Shown here one piece after another: positions 51,362 to 60,100 of a stretch of DNA of 64,000 nt; within the stretch, counting starts at the first letter, position 1, and every line of letters begins with the position of its first letter. Source of the stretch: Coriobacteriales bacterium (GTDB lineage: Bacteria > Actinomycetota > Coriobacteriia > Coriobacteriales > Atopobiaceae); assembly GCA_030529625.1 (NCBI GenBank), contig JAUMWN010000004.1, positions 1 through 64,000 on the forward strand, in the 5' to 3' direction. Position numbers and translations under genes: made by a program. The notes under the pieces are model-generated. The model was not told where the DNA came from, did not search any database, and worked only from the letters and a program-made list of their open reading frames with translations.

Positions 51362-54300
51362 CTATACGTCGTCCAGGTCCAGGGAGAGCTGTCCGCCGGA
51401 GGTAACCGCACGCGAGCCCACGACCTCCACCGAGGCCTTCCTGCCGCTCAGTCGCATGCGCGCCCGGTCTCCCAGCTCGAGCTGGTCGGGGTGGCTCACC
51501 AGGTCCTCCACCGTCTTGCGTAGCCGCCGTGACGGTGGGCGCCTGGTGGTGTTTATCACCTTGCTCGCATAGCTCTCGTAACAGCGTTGGGCCTCCAGCT
51601 GCCTTCCCGCCGCGCAGAACGAAGTGACCAGGGCACGCACGGCATCCTCGCGCATCGCGTCCGCCACGTGGGCCCTGCGGGCAAAGCGGCATGCCAGCAT
51701 CTTCATGCCCAGGTTCGTGGCCGCATCGGCACCCGCTATCATGGCGTCGGCGTACAGCTCCCGCAGCTCGCGGGCCCTTCTCTCCATAAGGCCCATGCCG
51801 TCGGTGGACGGGATGGTGAGGTCACCCTTGTACAGCTCCTCTATCTCGCGACACAGCGACACCACGTAGCGGTCGCCCTCATCGCTGTCCAAGACCTTTC
51901 TGGCACGCTCCTCGAACGCGTCCACGTCGCTCACCACGTATGCCGGGTTGAGTAGAATCGTTGCCTGGGCCTTGTTGGTCACCACGATGTTGGCGGACTG
52001 GGCGTCTGCGTCGCGCGGACGCAACTCCGCACGCAATACGCTGGTGGCCGAGTAGAGACACTTCTTTGCCGACTGGTAATCATATTCAGGCCATATACTT
52101 TCCATTAGTGTAAAGCGTTTAGCCACATGGCCTGGCATCGCCGCAAGAAGAATGAGCATAGCCTTGGCGCGGCGCTGCTCGATTCGCTTACCCACGATGG
52201 GCACACCCTCCACGCGAACCTCAAAGCCGCCCAAAAGCGTTATCTCCACCTCCTGGCCCGCGACCGCCAGCCCACCTCCCACTGCCAGTCGCGTTCCCAC
52301 GGCCGTGTCTTGAATCTGCGCGATGGAGTGCTCCAGGGCCTCCCCCTGCTTTTGGGGCCCCAACAGGGTGCCGTCAAGCTCCAAGAGCGAGGCGTCCACG
52401 GCGTCCTTCCAGCTGTCGGGCATGCGCTCCCGCATCTTTTTTGAGAGGTCCGCGTAGTCTCGGCTCAGCACGTTGGCAATCCACAGCACGTCCTTGGGGC
52501 ACCCGTGGGCGTGCCTGCGCCCCAAACCGCGCCGGTGGTCCCTGCCAACGGGTACGCATGCCGCGCACACGAGGTCTATTACGAGGTCCAGCGGCTCATA
52601 GACCCCCTTGCATGCCAGCAGCTCCCGACGCGCCGGACACGGTCCCATCAGCGCCTGTAAGGCGATATGCAGCACCTTTGCAACGGCACCAAGATAGTCG
52701 GCTCCCACGCCCACAAACGCGTCGCGCGCTCGCTCCAAGCGCACGTGACCCCGCACGAAGGCGCCCATGCGTATGTCGGTTATTGCGCAGGCAAGCAGGA
52801 AGGTGCCGCGAAGCACCACGCTGCCGCTGCGCATGGCGCGCTGCACCTGCGTCTCCAGCAGCGGTTCGTGCATGCGCCGGCCCGCCAACGCACCCGCAAG
52901 GGGAACAATCGCGTGATGCAGGTCGCACAGCGCCTTGAGGCCCACGCGCTCCAGGAACTGCCCGCTTCGCTCGAACGCCTCCATCTCGGGACGGCTCAGC
53001 CGTACGCCCGTGACGAGCGCGCACAGCACGTAGTCGCATTGCAGCAAGGCACCAGCGACCGTGTCCTCGCCACACCTGCCCACCACCTCCAAGGCACCCA
53101 GGTACGCCTCCTCCAGCTTGCCCTGCATGGCCAACTGCACGGTGTTGCCATGCGCCACCAGGGCATCGGCCAGCGGGTCGTCTCCGCCCACAGGCACCTC
53201 GAGCCTTCCCTGGTCGTAGCCAGCCAGCATGTCCCTGCACCAGCACGCAAGGCTTGCCACACGAGACATTGGCGCGTCGTCGTAGGCAAGCGGAGGCTGC
53301 GGACGCTTGCTCAGGTGCTCGCCAGAGAGGGCCCAGAGCATACAGCGGGCCGCCTCAAGCTCTGGGTTGGCAATGGCGTCCACATCTTCTGCCTGCTGCA
53401 CTGCATCGTGCACGATACCAATCTCGCCCACGTTGAGAAACTCACTCGCGTGCGCAATCGCCATCTCCCTGCGCAGGCTCTTGTCGGAGCACAGGAACGC
53501 CACCGTAGCCGCACGCACCATCCGACTCTGGCCCACGAGCACGCAGACGGCGCGATGAACGAGGTGCGGCCACGGCCCCGTCTTGCTCGCGAGCGTGGAA
53601 AGCAGCACGTCCAGCGACTCGCGCATGCCCGAGCACACGCAGTCGAATCTCTGACCCACAACATCCACGCCAAAGAACGGCGCGTCTCGTGGCAAGGTAC
53701 GCCACAGCGAGTCGTCCACCTTTCCCGCCACGTCCCTCAGCTGTTCAATCGTCCCGCTGCCAAGCAGCATCATGGCGCAGCGCAGCTGCAGCTCCTCGTG
53801 TATAAGCCCGTCTCTCAGAGCACCCTCGGCTATGGCGCAAAACGCCTCCTGGTAGTGGGGATCCAGCATGGGGGTATCGCGCGTTGCCGGAGACATGACT
53901 TTGCACGCATGCTCCAAAAGCGCTATGCCATGCGTAAGGCTCGCGTCCACATCACGTGTCGCGCCTTCTCCTGCGACACAAAAGTCGCACGACCAAAAGC
54001 AGGCCGCCTCGCCAAAGGCCTCTGCCAGAGGTTCGCAGTCAGGTAGGCCCGCCACCACCAACATGGCGCCCATCGAGACGATCTTGCGCAGCACGCGCAC
54101 CTGAGCCTCCACGTCGGCTTCGTCCCCAGGCGACACGTGCGTGCACATTACCAGTAGCTTGTTGTCGGACGCGTTGTTACGGCACCATCGCAAAGACTCC
54201 CCCAGCGCATGCAGCTGCTCCTCAACCGAAAGGCTGGCATAATCGTCCACGCGTACCTTGGTGCCCAAAGAGGCCTCGTCTGCCGCAAGCGTGGCCAAAA

Positions 54301-54508
54301 CGCCTTCACCGTCCATGCCAGGCTCCACGCATACCACGATCGGCCTGTTGTGCAGCTCCTCCCGCAATCGTTGTGTGATTGCGACGTGGGACAATGGCTG
54401 ACTTGCGTCACCCTGGTTTCGCCCGCCATCCCACAGACTCACGACATCGTCGTCGTCCACAAACGTGTTACCCAAGGAAGAAAGATACGAGTCGCTTGCG
54501 TTGATCAT
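51362..54508 (-). CDS. Giant SARP-like regulator: degenerate P-loop region, helical repeats, winged helix and BTAD domain
   Basis: 1048 residues from ATG 54508. Residues ~50-200 look like a STAND-type NTPase core, but the loop reads CVEPGMDGEGVL and lacks the Walker A lysine; LLVMCTHVSP could be the Walker B strand. The middle ~550 residues are helical. The C-terminus has an OmpR/SARP-like winged helix (ITLLGGFEVRVEGVPIVGKRIEQRRAKAMLILLAAMPG, FTLMESIWPEYDYQSAKKCLYSATSVLRAEL) and a BTAD domain (DVDAFEERARKVLDSDEG... to SRRLRKTVEDLVSHP). Probably a transcription activator; ligand and targets unknown. Confidence 0.85.
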   Translation of the reverse strand: MINASDSYLSSLGNTFVDDDDVVSLWDGGRNQGDASQPLSHVAITQRLREELHNRPIVVCVEPGMDGEGVLATLAADEASLGTKVRVDDYASLSVEEQLHALGESLRWCRNNASDNKLLVMCTHVSPGDEADVEAQVRVLRKIVSMGAMLVVAGLPDCEPLAEAFGEAACFWSCDFCVAGEGATRDVDASLTHGIALLEHACKVMSPATRDTPMLDPHYQEAFCAIAEGALRDGLIHEELQLRCAMMLLGSGTIEQLRDVAGKVDDSLWRTLPRDAPFFGVDVVGQRFDCVCSGMRESLDVLLSTLASKTGPWPHLVHRAVCVLVGQSRMVRAATVAFLCSDKSLRREMAIAHASEFLNVGEIGIVHDAVQQAEDVDAIANPELEAARCMLWALSGEHLSKRPQPPLAYDDAPMSRVASLACWCRDMLAGYDQGRLEVPVGGDDPLADALVAHGNTVQLAMQGKLEEAYLGALEVVGRCGEDTVAGALLQCDYVLCALVTGVRLSRPEMEAFERSGQFLERVGLKALCDLHHAIVPLAGALAGRRMHEPLLETQVQRAMRSGSVVLRGTFLLACAITDIRMGAFVRGHVRLERARDAFVGVGADYLGAVAKVLHIALQALMGPCPARRELLACKGVYEPLDLVIDLVCAACVPVGRDHRRGLGRRHAHGCPKDVLWIANVLSRDYADLSKKMRERMPDSWKDAVDASLLELDGTLLGPQKQGEALEHSIAQIQDTAVGTRLAVGGGLAVAGQEVEITLLGGFEVRVEGVPIVGKRIEQRRAKAMLILLAAMPGHVAKRFTLMESIWPEYDYQSAKKCLYSATSVLRAELRPRDADAQSANIVVTNKAQATILLNPAYVVSDVDAFEERARKVLDSDEGDRYVVSLCREIEELYKGDLTIPSTDGMGLMERRARELRELYADAMIAGADAATNLGMKMLACRFARRAHVADAMREDAVRALVTSFCAAGRQLEAQRCYESYASKVINTTRRPPSRRLRKTVEDLVSHPDQLELGDRARMRLSGRKASVEVVGSRAVTSGGQLSLDLDDV

Positions 54509-54947
54509 GCTCATCACCTCGCGCGCTTGTATGCCAACAGTGCAGTGCGCCCCACCTTAGTAATGTGTCGCCAAAAGGTCGTTTCATTTCTATGCATATT
54601 TCCTTAAATGGCTGGGGAAAGTGTGAGCATTTGCACGCTCTACCTGACGCAGTGCGGTCTACCTGTGCTTTTATGGCTGAAGTCTATCCGATACGCGTGC
54701 AGTTACGCTCAACAATGGTATGACCATGCGTAATGCGCCCTCGAAATACCTAGCTTCCTGTATATTTTGGCCCTGCTTTTGCATGTGATTCGATGTTGAA
54801 AACTTCCTATACACATGTGCGGTTACGTCCGTGATGGCCGCCCCTCCAAAGAAGGTCCAAATGTGGGTAAACTCGGGAGACGGCCCCCTGTATCCACGCA
54901 TTCACCCGCCGACACCCCACGTAGGCGGCGCTGGGAATACTCCCTCT
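54509..54947. other. Gene-free divergent spacer
   Basis: About 440 bp between the giant regulator and the lipoprotein promoter. More AT-rich than its surroundings around 54580-54800. I see no gene, RNA or clear repeat. It should contain the regulator promoter. Confidence 0.5.
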
Positions 54948-54975
54948 TTGTTACGTCGGGCACATGTCCCATAAT
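54948..54975 (+). promoter_or_regulatory. Probable promoter of the repeat-linker lipoprotein
   Basis: TTGTTA (54948-54953), 16-bp spacer, CATAAT (54970-54975). Expected leader of about 40 nt before the ATG at 55021. Confidence 0.55.
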
Positions 54976-55020
54976 GGGTTTAGGCACGACACTCATTGGT
55001 CACCAACGAAAGGACGTCCC

Positions 55021-55728
55021 ATGTTGCTCTCTTCCAAGCGTTTTGTTGTCGCCGCTGGACTCACCAGCATTCTGGCACTTGGCTGCTTTGGGTGCTCAAC
55101 CAAGACGACGGTCACCACGGACGACGGCAAGACCGAGACTACCACGACCACCACGACCGACGACGGCAAGACCGAGTCCACCACAACGACCACCACGACC
55201 GACGATGGCAAGACCGAGACCACCACGACCGACGACACCACCGATCTGGCTTCCATGACCTACTACGAGATTGCGGCAGTCGGCTTCCGCTACGACCTTC
55301 CCGAGGGCTTTACGTTTAGCAAGGCGGAGACCGACCTAGCCAGCAACAAGGACGGCGTCACCGCCTTTATGGCAGTCAACGATAAGAAGGACAACTTTAA
55401 CCTGATTGTCTCGCAATCCGAGGATACGCTCGACGTGTCGTCCAAGGAGTTTCTCGATGCTGCCATAGAGGCCGGCACCTCCGCCCTCGAAGGCAAGGGT
55501 GGCAAGGTCAACAAGGCCACCTCGGGCACCATTCAGGTAAAGGGCAAGACCCTTCCCGAAATTACCTACGAGGCCGAACTGGACGGGGGCACCTCCGTTG
55601 TGGTTAAGCAGGCCTTCTACGTGGGCAAGATAGATGACTCCACGTACGTAAACCTCACGTTTACGGCCACTGGCCATGACGCGGCCATTGACGACACGAT
55701 GTTCGAGGGCGTATCGTTTACCAGCTAG
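55021..55728 (+). CDS. Putative lipoprotein with a TTTDDGKTE repeat linker
   Basis: 235 residues from MLLSSKRFVVAAGL with GAAAGGAC upstream. Signal peptide with lipobox near ALGCFGC. Then three tandem copies of a TTDDGKTE(T/S)TTTT unit (about residues 27-70), a Thr/Asp-rich spacer. The C-terminal ~155 residues start MTYYEIAAVGFRYDLPEGF and fold as an unknown beta domain (FNLIVSQSEDTLDVSS, TYVNLTFTATGHDAAIDD). It may sit at the outer membrane face and reach across the wall. No family recognised. Confidence 0.75.
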   Translation: MLLSSKRFVVAAGLTSILALGCFGCSTKTTVTTDDGKTETTTTTTTDDGKTESTTTTTTTDDGKTETTTTDDTTDLASMTYYEIAAVGFRYDLPEGFTFSKAETDLASNKDGVTAFMAVNDKKDNFNLIVSQSEDTLDVSSKEFLDAAIEAGTSALEGKGGKVNKATSGTIQVKGKTLPEITYEAELDGGTSVVVKQAFYVGKIDDSTYVNLTFTATGHDAAIDDTMFEGVSFTS

Positions 55729-55783
55729 AAAAGAATTCCGTGGGCCGCTCGCAATCGCGGCATCGGCGACGTGCAAACAGAGG

Positions 55784-55828
55784 GGCCTGTCCCCCGAGTT
55801 CAAACGCGGGGGACAGTCCCCTTCGTCT
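55784..55828. repeat. Palindrome with GGGGAC core after the lipoprotein
   Basis: Exact core GGGGACAGTCCCC at 55809-55821 and a variant GGGGCCTGTCCCC near 55785, joined by CGAGTTCAAACGCG. Confidence 0.8.
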
Positions 55829-55878
55829 ACCTGTCGCTGTCCACAGACACAGTCCACAGGCTTTGGGCTGAGCTCTTT

Positions 55879-55955
55879 CCGCCGGGATCCCGAGTCGTGC
55901 CACGATTTCTGCCGAGATTGCGAATGGTGCCTGGCACGACTCGAGATCCCGGCGG
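55879..55955. repeat. 24-bp inverted repeat
   Basis: CCGCCGGGATCCCGAGTCGT... (55879-55902) pairs with 55932-55955, one G-T pair, around a 29-base loop. Confidence 0.88.
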
Positions 55956-56031
55956 ACAAACGCGGCGGATTAGCGAGGCGCTCGCAAAGCTTCCATGCGA
56001 TTAGTGTACAGTCGTCGGACCGGTTCTCTCC

Positions 56032-56130
56032 GAATCCTGCGGTTATATGACATTGAACCATTCGATTGGTCACTAGTTATTTTAGCTAGTGACCAATCGA
56101 ATGGTTCAATGTCATATAACCGCAGGATTC
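56032..56130. repeat. Perfect 45-bp inverted repeat, 9-base loop
   Basis: 56032-56076 is exactly complementary to 56086-56130. Beyond it, CGATTAGTGTACAGTCG on the left matches CGATTGTACACTAAT on the right imperfectly, so the arms once extended further. AT-rich for this genome. The rest of the 55729-56315 spacer has no gene. Confidence 0.92.
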
Positions 56131-56315
56131 CGTCGCCTTAGCGCAATCGATTGTACACTAATTGCGTCCTCCCTCTCCAGATCCATGGGCCGCAATCCCC
56201 CGATGCGTGCCGCAGCACGGGAGCTGCGACGGACAACACGCCACAAAGCGGGACAGTCCGGGATTCTGTGGGCCGAAGGCTGACCTCTTGGCTTTGAGCC
56301 AGAGCAAATGTTTCC

Positions 56316-56855
56316 CTAGGCTTTACCAGCAGCACGAGTTCTTAGTGTGTTCGCCAACGCTTCGAGCTTTGTAAAGTCGCAGCATCGCTTTACAAGACCA
56401 CGAGAACGCTCGGGATGCTCAGTGACAAGCTTGTAAAGCCGATTTGCCTTGCGGACTATGACTTCAACGTTTGCATTGCACCAGTCGAGCTGATCGTTGA
56501 GCAGCTCCTTGTACTTGCGCGTCTCCACGCTGTCATGTGCGCCGGGCGTCATGTTAACGGGTCTAATCACATCCCCATTTACCGGAATCATGTTGTTGAG
56601 GTTGAGAACCCCAATGAGCTTTCCCCGCCTGTCTGTTATGCGCAGGAAATCTACCGCGTTCTTCATCGTCGCGTGTTTTGGCTTGGGTGACGACAGCGGT
56701 ATGCAGTAATCCTTGCTTTCGCAAACGACCACAATGCCCACGAAAGGGCGATTCTGCTTACCGAGTTGAGGGGAGATGGACATAACCCTGTCATCTGCTT
56801 TGGCGAGCTCGCGAACATACTTCATGTTGAGCGTATACAGCTTGAGCTTCTTCAC
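56316..56855 (-). CDS. toxN: ToxN/AbiQ-family endoribonuclease toxin (type III toxin-antitoxin)
   Basis: 179 residues, close to ToxN (~170). Start GTG 56855, with GGAGG 5 bp upstream, gives VKKLKLYTLNMKYVRELAKADDRV, aligned to the ToxN start. Family motifs: RPFVGIVVVCESKDYCIPLSSPKPKH (the SSPK active-site loop), LIGVLNLNNMIPV, and YKELLNDQLDWCNANVEVIVRKAN. Upstream on the same strand are a 35-bp tandem repeat and a terminator, the order of type III systems. The toxin cuts RNA and is held inactive by the repeat RNA; phage defence is a known role of the family. Confidence 0.88.
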   Translation of the reverse strand: MKKLKLYTLNMKYVRELAKADDRVMSISPQLGKQNRPFVGIVVVCESKDYCIPLSSPKPKHATMKNAVDFLRITDRRGKLIGVLNLNNMIPVNGDVIRPVNMTPGAHDSVETRKYKELLNDQLDWCNANVEVIVRKANRLYKLVTEHPERSRGLVKRCCDFTKLEALANTLRTRAAGKA

Positions 56856-56873
56856 CCATGCCTCCCAACTAGT

Positions 56874-56899
56874 GCGGGCCATGCATGCGCATGGCCCGC
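56874..56899 (-). terminator. Terminator between antitoxin repeats and toxN
   Basis: Perfect stem GCGGGCCATGC/GCATGGCCCGC with ATGC loop. In type III systems such a hairpin lets most transcripts stop after the antitoxin RNA and some read through into the toxin. It lacks a T tract. Confidence 0.8.
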
Positions 56900-57004
56900 G
56901 AACAACTCCCACTTGACGGTAGGGTCCACCTCTTTTACCACTCCCACTTGACGGTAGGGTCCACCTCTTTTTGGCGATGTGTCGCCACGCGAATCGCTTC
57001 GCTT
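56900..57004 (-). ncRNA. toxI: ToxI-like antitoxin RNA with two 35-nt repeats
   Basis: Two direct repeats, period 35, identical over 32 bases at 56905-56936 and 56940-56971. In RNA sense each starts AAAAGAGGUGGACCCUACCG. The A-rich junction matches the kind of site ToxN cuts. Only two copies are present, fewer than in the classical ToxI. The 5' end is estimated from the -10 element. Confidence 0.75.
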
Positions 57005-57010
57005 GGCTAT

Positions 57011-57016
57011 ATGATA
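57011..57016 (-). promoter_or_regulatory. Extended -10 of the toxI-toxN locus
   Basis: Minus-strand TGCTATCAT (TG extended, TATCAT -10). It would start transcription near 57004. No good -35. Confidence 0.55.
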
Positions 57017-57111
57017 GCACATTACGGATGGAGACGTTCGCCTGGCACGGAAGGCGTCGACTTGTGTGTGCGTGTCCGCGCGGCCTCCAGTCCCCCTACC
57101 TCCAACACCAA

Positions 57112-57164
57112 ATGCGTCCCCAAACGCCCCCTTCCCAAGGGGTTGGTGGCGTTTGGGGACGCAT
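57112..57164 (-). terminator. Stem-loop after the giant surface protein gene
   Basis: Perfect 17-bp arms ATGCGTCCCCAAACGCC and complement, with CCCCTT/AAGGGG in the loop. It lies 35 bp after the stop of the surface protein. Confidence 0.8.
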
Positions 57165-57198
57165 CATGCAGCTATGTGGGCCTCAGGGCCCCTCGCCG

Positions 57199-60100
57199 CT
57201 ATCGCGAACGCAGGGCGTTCTCGGTGGAGCCGGGGGCAGCGGCGTCCTTGGAGAGCACCACCACCTCTATGGACTCCACGCGTTTGCTGTAGCCGGCGGT
57301 ACCCGCGTCCTGGCCATCGCGCGCCCAACCGCTCCAGCCAAAGGTCTGGCTGTGCACGCGGTACCATATGGAGAGGTTCTTCGCGGCCTCGCCGGTAAGG
57401 CGGATGCGCACGGCCTCCACCCTACGCCTCTTGCCCATGGTACCCGAGATGTCGCCGTTCGCGTGCCAGTCGGTTTCCCAACCCTGACGCTGGACGTGGG
57501 ACTGATACTCCACGCCGCAGTCGGGCACGCCGTCGGGCTTGAGCCAGAAGGCCTCCATGCGCTTGGACTTGCCCGTGGTGCCAAACTTGCCAGCGCTCTT
57601 GTAGCCCAGCCAGCCGTAGGTTTGCACGTGAGCGTTCGCGCTTACGCGACCGTTGAACGACGTCTTGGACGCGTCGTAGCCTTCGGGCTTCGCGTCGCCC
57701 TTGAGCACCACCATCTCGATGGCCTCCAGGCGCTTGGACTGGCCGCTCGTACCGGCGGGCGCGCCGTCGCAGGCCCATCCCAGCCAGCCGTAGTTCTGCG
57801 CGTGCACGCGGTACCACACATGGTAACCGGCCTCGGTCTGACGATCGGAGAGCCTCACCTGGATGGCCTCCACGCGCTTGGACTGGCCCGTGGTGCCGCA
57901 AAGCTCGCCGTCGCGCTTCCAGTCCTCGTCCCAGCCCTGACGCTGGACGTGGGCACGGTACTCAACGCTTGCACCCGTAACCGTTGCCGTAAAGGACTCG
58001 ATGCGCTTGGACTGGCCAACCGTGCCCAGCGTGGCGCCGTTTTGCACCGCGGGGATGTCGCCGTAGGTCTGCACGTGCCCGGCGTAGGTGATGGCAAGGC
58101 TGTCGCCACCGTCCACCATAAACTCGCGTGTGACGCTGTCCTTGAGGTTGCCCTTGCCGGTTATGATTACGCGCGCCTTGCCCACGGTTACGTTGTTCTC
58201 GTAGGTTAGGGTGTAGTCGCGACCCTCAACGGCCACGTAGTCGCCCAGCTTAATCACAGGCTTGGGCGTGACGGCGCTCCCCGTGTAGGGTGCGGACGCC
58301 GGCATTTCTATGGTGCAGTTGTTGATTGAGTTGGGAACGATCCTAAAGGTGATGGTTTGGTCATTGGTCGAGGCGGTGGGGTTATCCGCATCGTCGTCCC
58401 ACCCAACGTACCAGGAGCGATTCTTGTCGACCTTGGCCACGACGGTATAGGTGCCCACGTTGGTGGCACAGGCGCTGCCGCCCTCGTCAATGCTTGCGCC
58501 GGAGCTGGGTTTGGTCAGCGTGTAGCCGTCCATGCCCCACACGCCAACCTGCTCGGTGCCGTCAAACAGGAGCTCGTCGCCCTCGGGTATGGCCACGGTG
58601 TTGTTGAGCTCGTACACGAAGGTTGCCACGTCACTTTGCTCCTTGTTGGGAGCGACGGTGTAGGCCTCTATGCACAGAATGCCGGTCTCGCTTACGGTCT
58701 CGTTCTCGAGGTAGATGGGATAGCCAGTGAACTCGGCAAACTCGGTGGTGGGATAATCAGTGCTCGTGATGTCGCTTACGATGCGATAGTAGACCACACC
58801 GTCGGGCTCGTCGGTAGCCAGGATGATGTCCTTCTCGAAGTCGAACACGTCGTCCTCGGGCAACGCATAGGGCATCTCTGCCTTGTTGTCGATTTCGTCG
58901 GGCAGGTCAACATATATGTCCATGGTTACGGCAAGGGATACGTTATTTGGATTCACCACGCTTTCGTCTGCTGGCAGCGTAACGGTACCAGTGGCGGTCC
59001 ACTTGGCGCTGTAGCGGAAGTTACCCTCGGCGTCGACGCACTCCACCTTGGTCCAGGTGATGTCGCCCGTAGTGATTACGCCCTCCTCAAGGATGAGGTC
59101 GGTCTGCGTGGGCAGTTGGTCGCGCACCGTCGCCTCGTCGGCACCGGCCTGCAGGCCACAGATGTCGGCGGGTTGGTCCACGTGGACCAGGTTCAGGGTA
59201 GTAGCAGGAGCTACGTAGACGGTTACGTAGGCATAGAGATTCGCATACTCATCTGCAGGGTCGGACCCAGCTGCGGGGACGACCGACCCAATCTTGCCAC
59301 GGGCGTGCCAGACGGCGCCCTCCAGCTTTCCACCGTCCACGTCACACACGGGCTTCTCCCACGTGATGCTGCGATTTTCTTCGCTGTTGTCTGTCTTCAC
59401 GACAGTGGCTGTCATACGCTGCGCATCCAACAATTCCTTGATGTCAGTCGCGTTGTTTTTGTCGTAGGTCGTCCTAACGTTCTCCACAGGATTGACGGAG
59501 AGCACCTGGGTGGGTGAGCTCTCGTCGAAGTACAGGTAGGCCTTACTGACAGCCGCATCGAAGGTGATGTAGGCAGGCCACGCCGTCGAGGCGTTGACAT
59601 CAGGCGAGTAGACATACTGCCAGTCTTCCCCACCGACATCCTTCGTGTACCCAAGACCGACGGTGGCCTCGTACTCCTTGGCTTCGTCGACTGAGGTATC
59701 AGGGGGATTCCAGAGAAGCACGTTTGACACCACGCTACCCGGCTTTTCAAACGCCGTATTCGCACACGTTGCGCTTGCCGTGTCCGTAGATGTTGCAAGA
59801 GACGCCTCGTGCGCGGGCGTCGCAACAACAACCCGCACGCTATTCACGACGGGTTTGTACAGGGCGTGAACAACAGCATCAACCTCACCGCTGGCAGGCG
59901 CGCTGCTCTTGAACGTAACAACGTTGTTTGCAACCGACTGTATCGCAGAGCTTTCGCCGTTGTCGGCCACAAAGTTGCTAAAGACGCCGCCGGACACCTG
60001 ATATGGCACCAGCTTTGCCGAGCCGCCCGTCACCAGAACCTCGTAACTCCTGTTGTAGAGCAGCGCCTCAAGCGGATCGGTCGACACAGGTAACGGCTCG

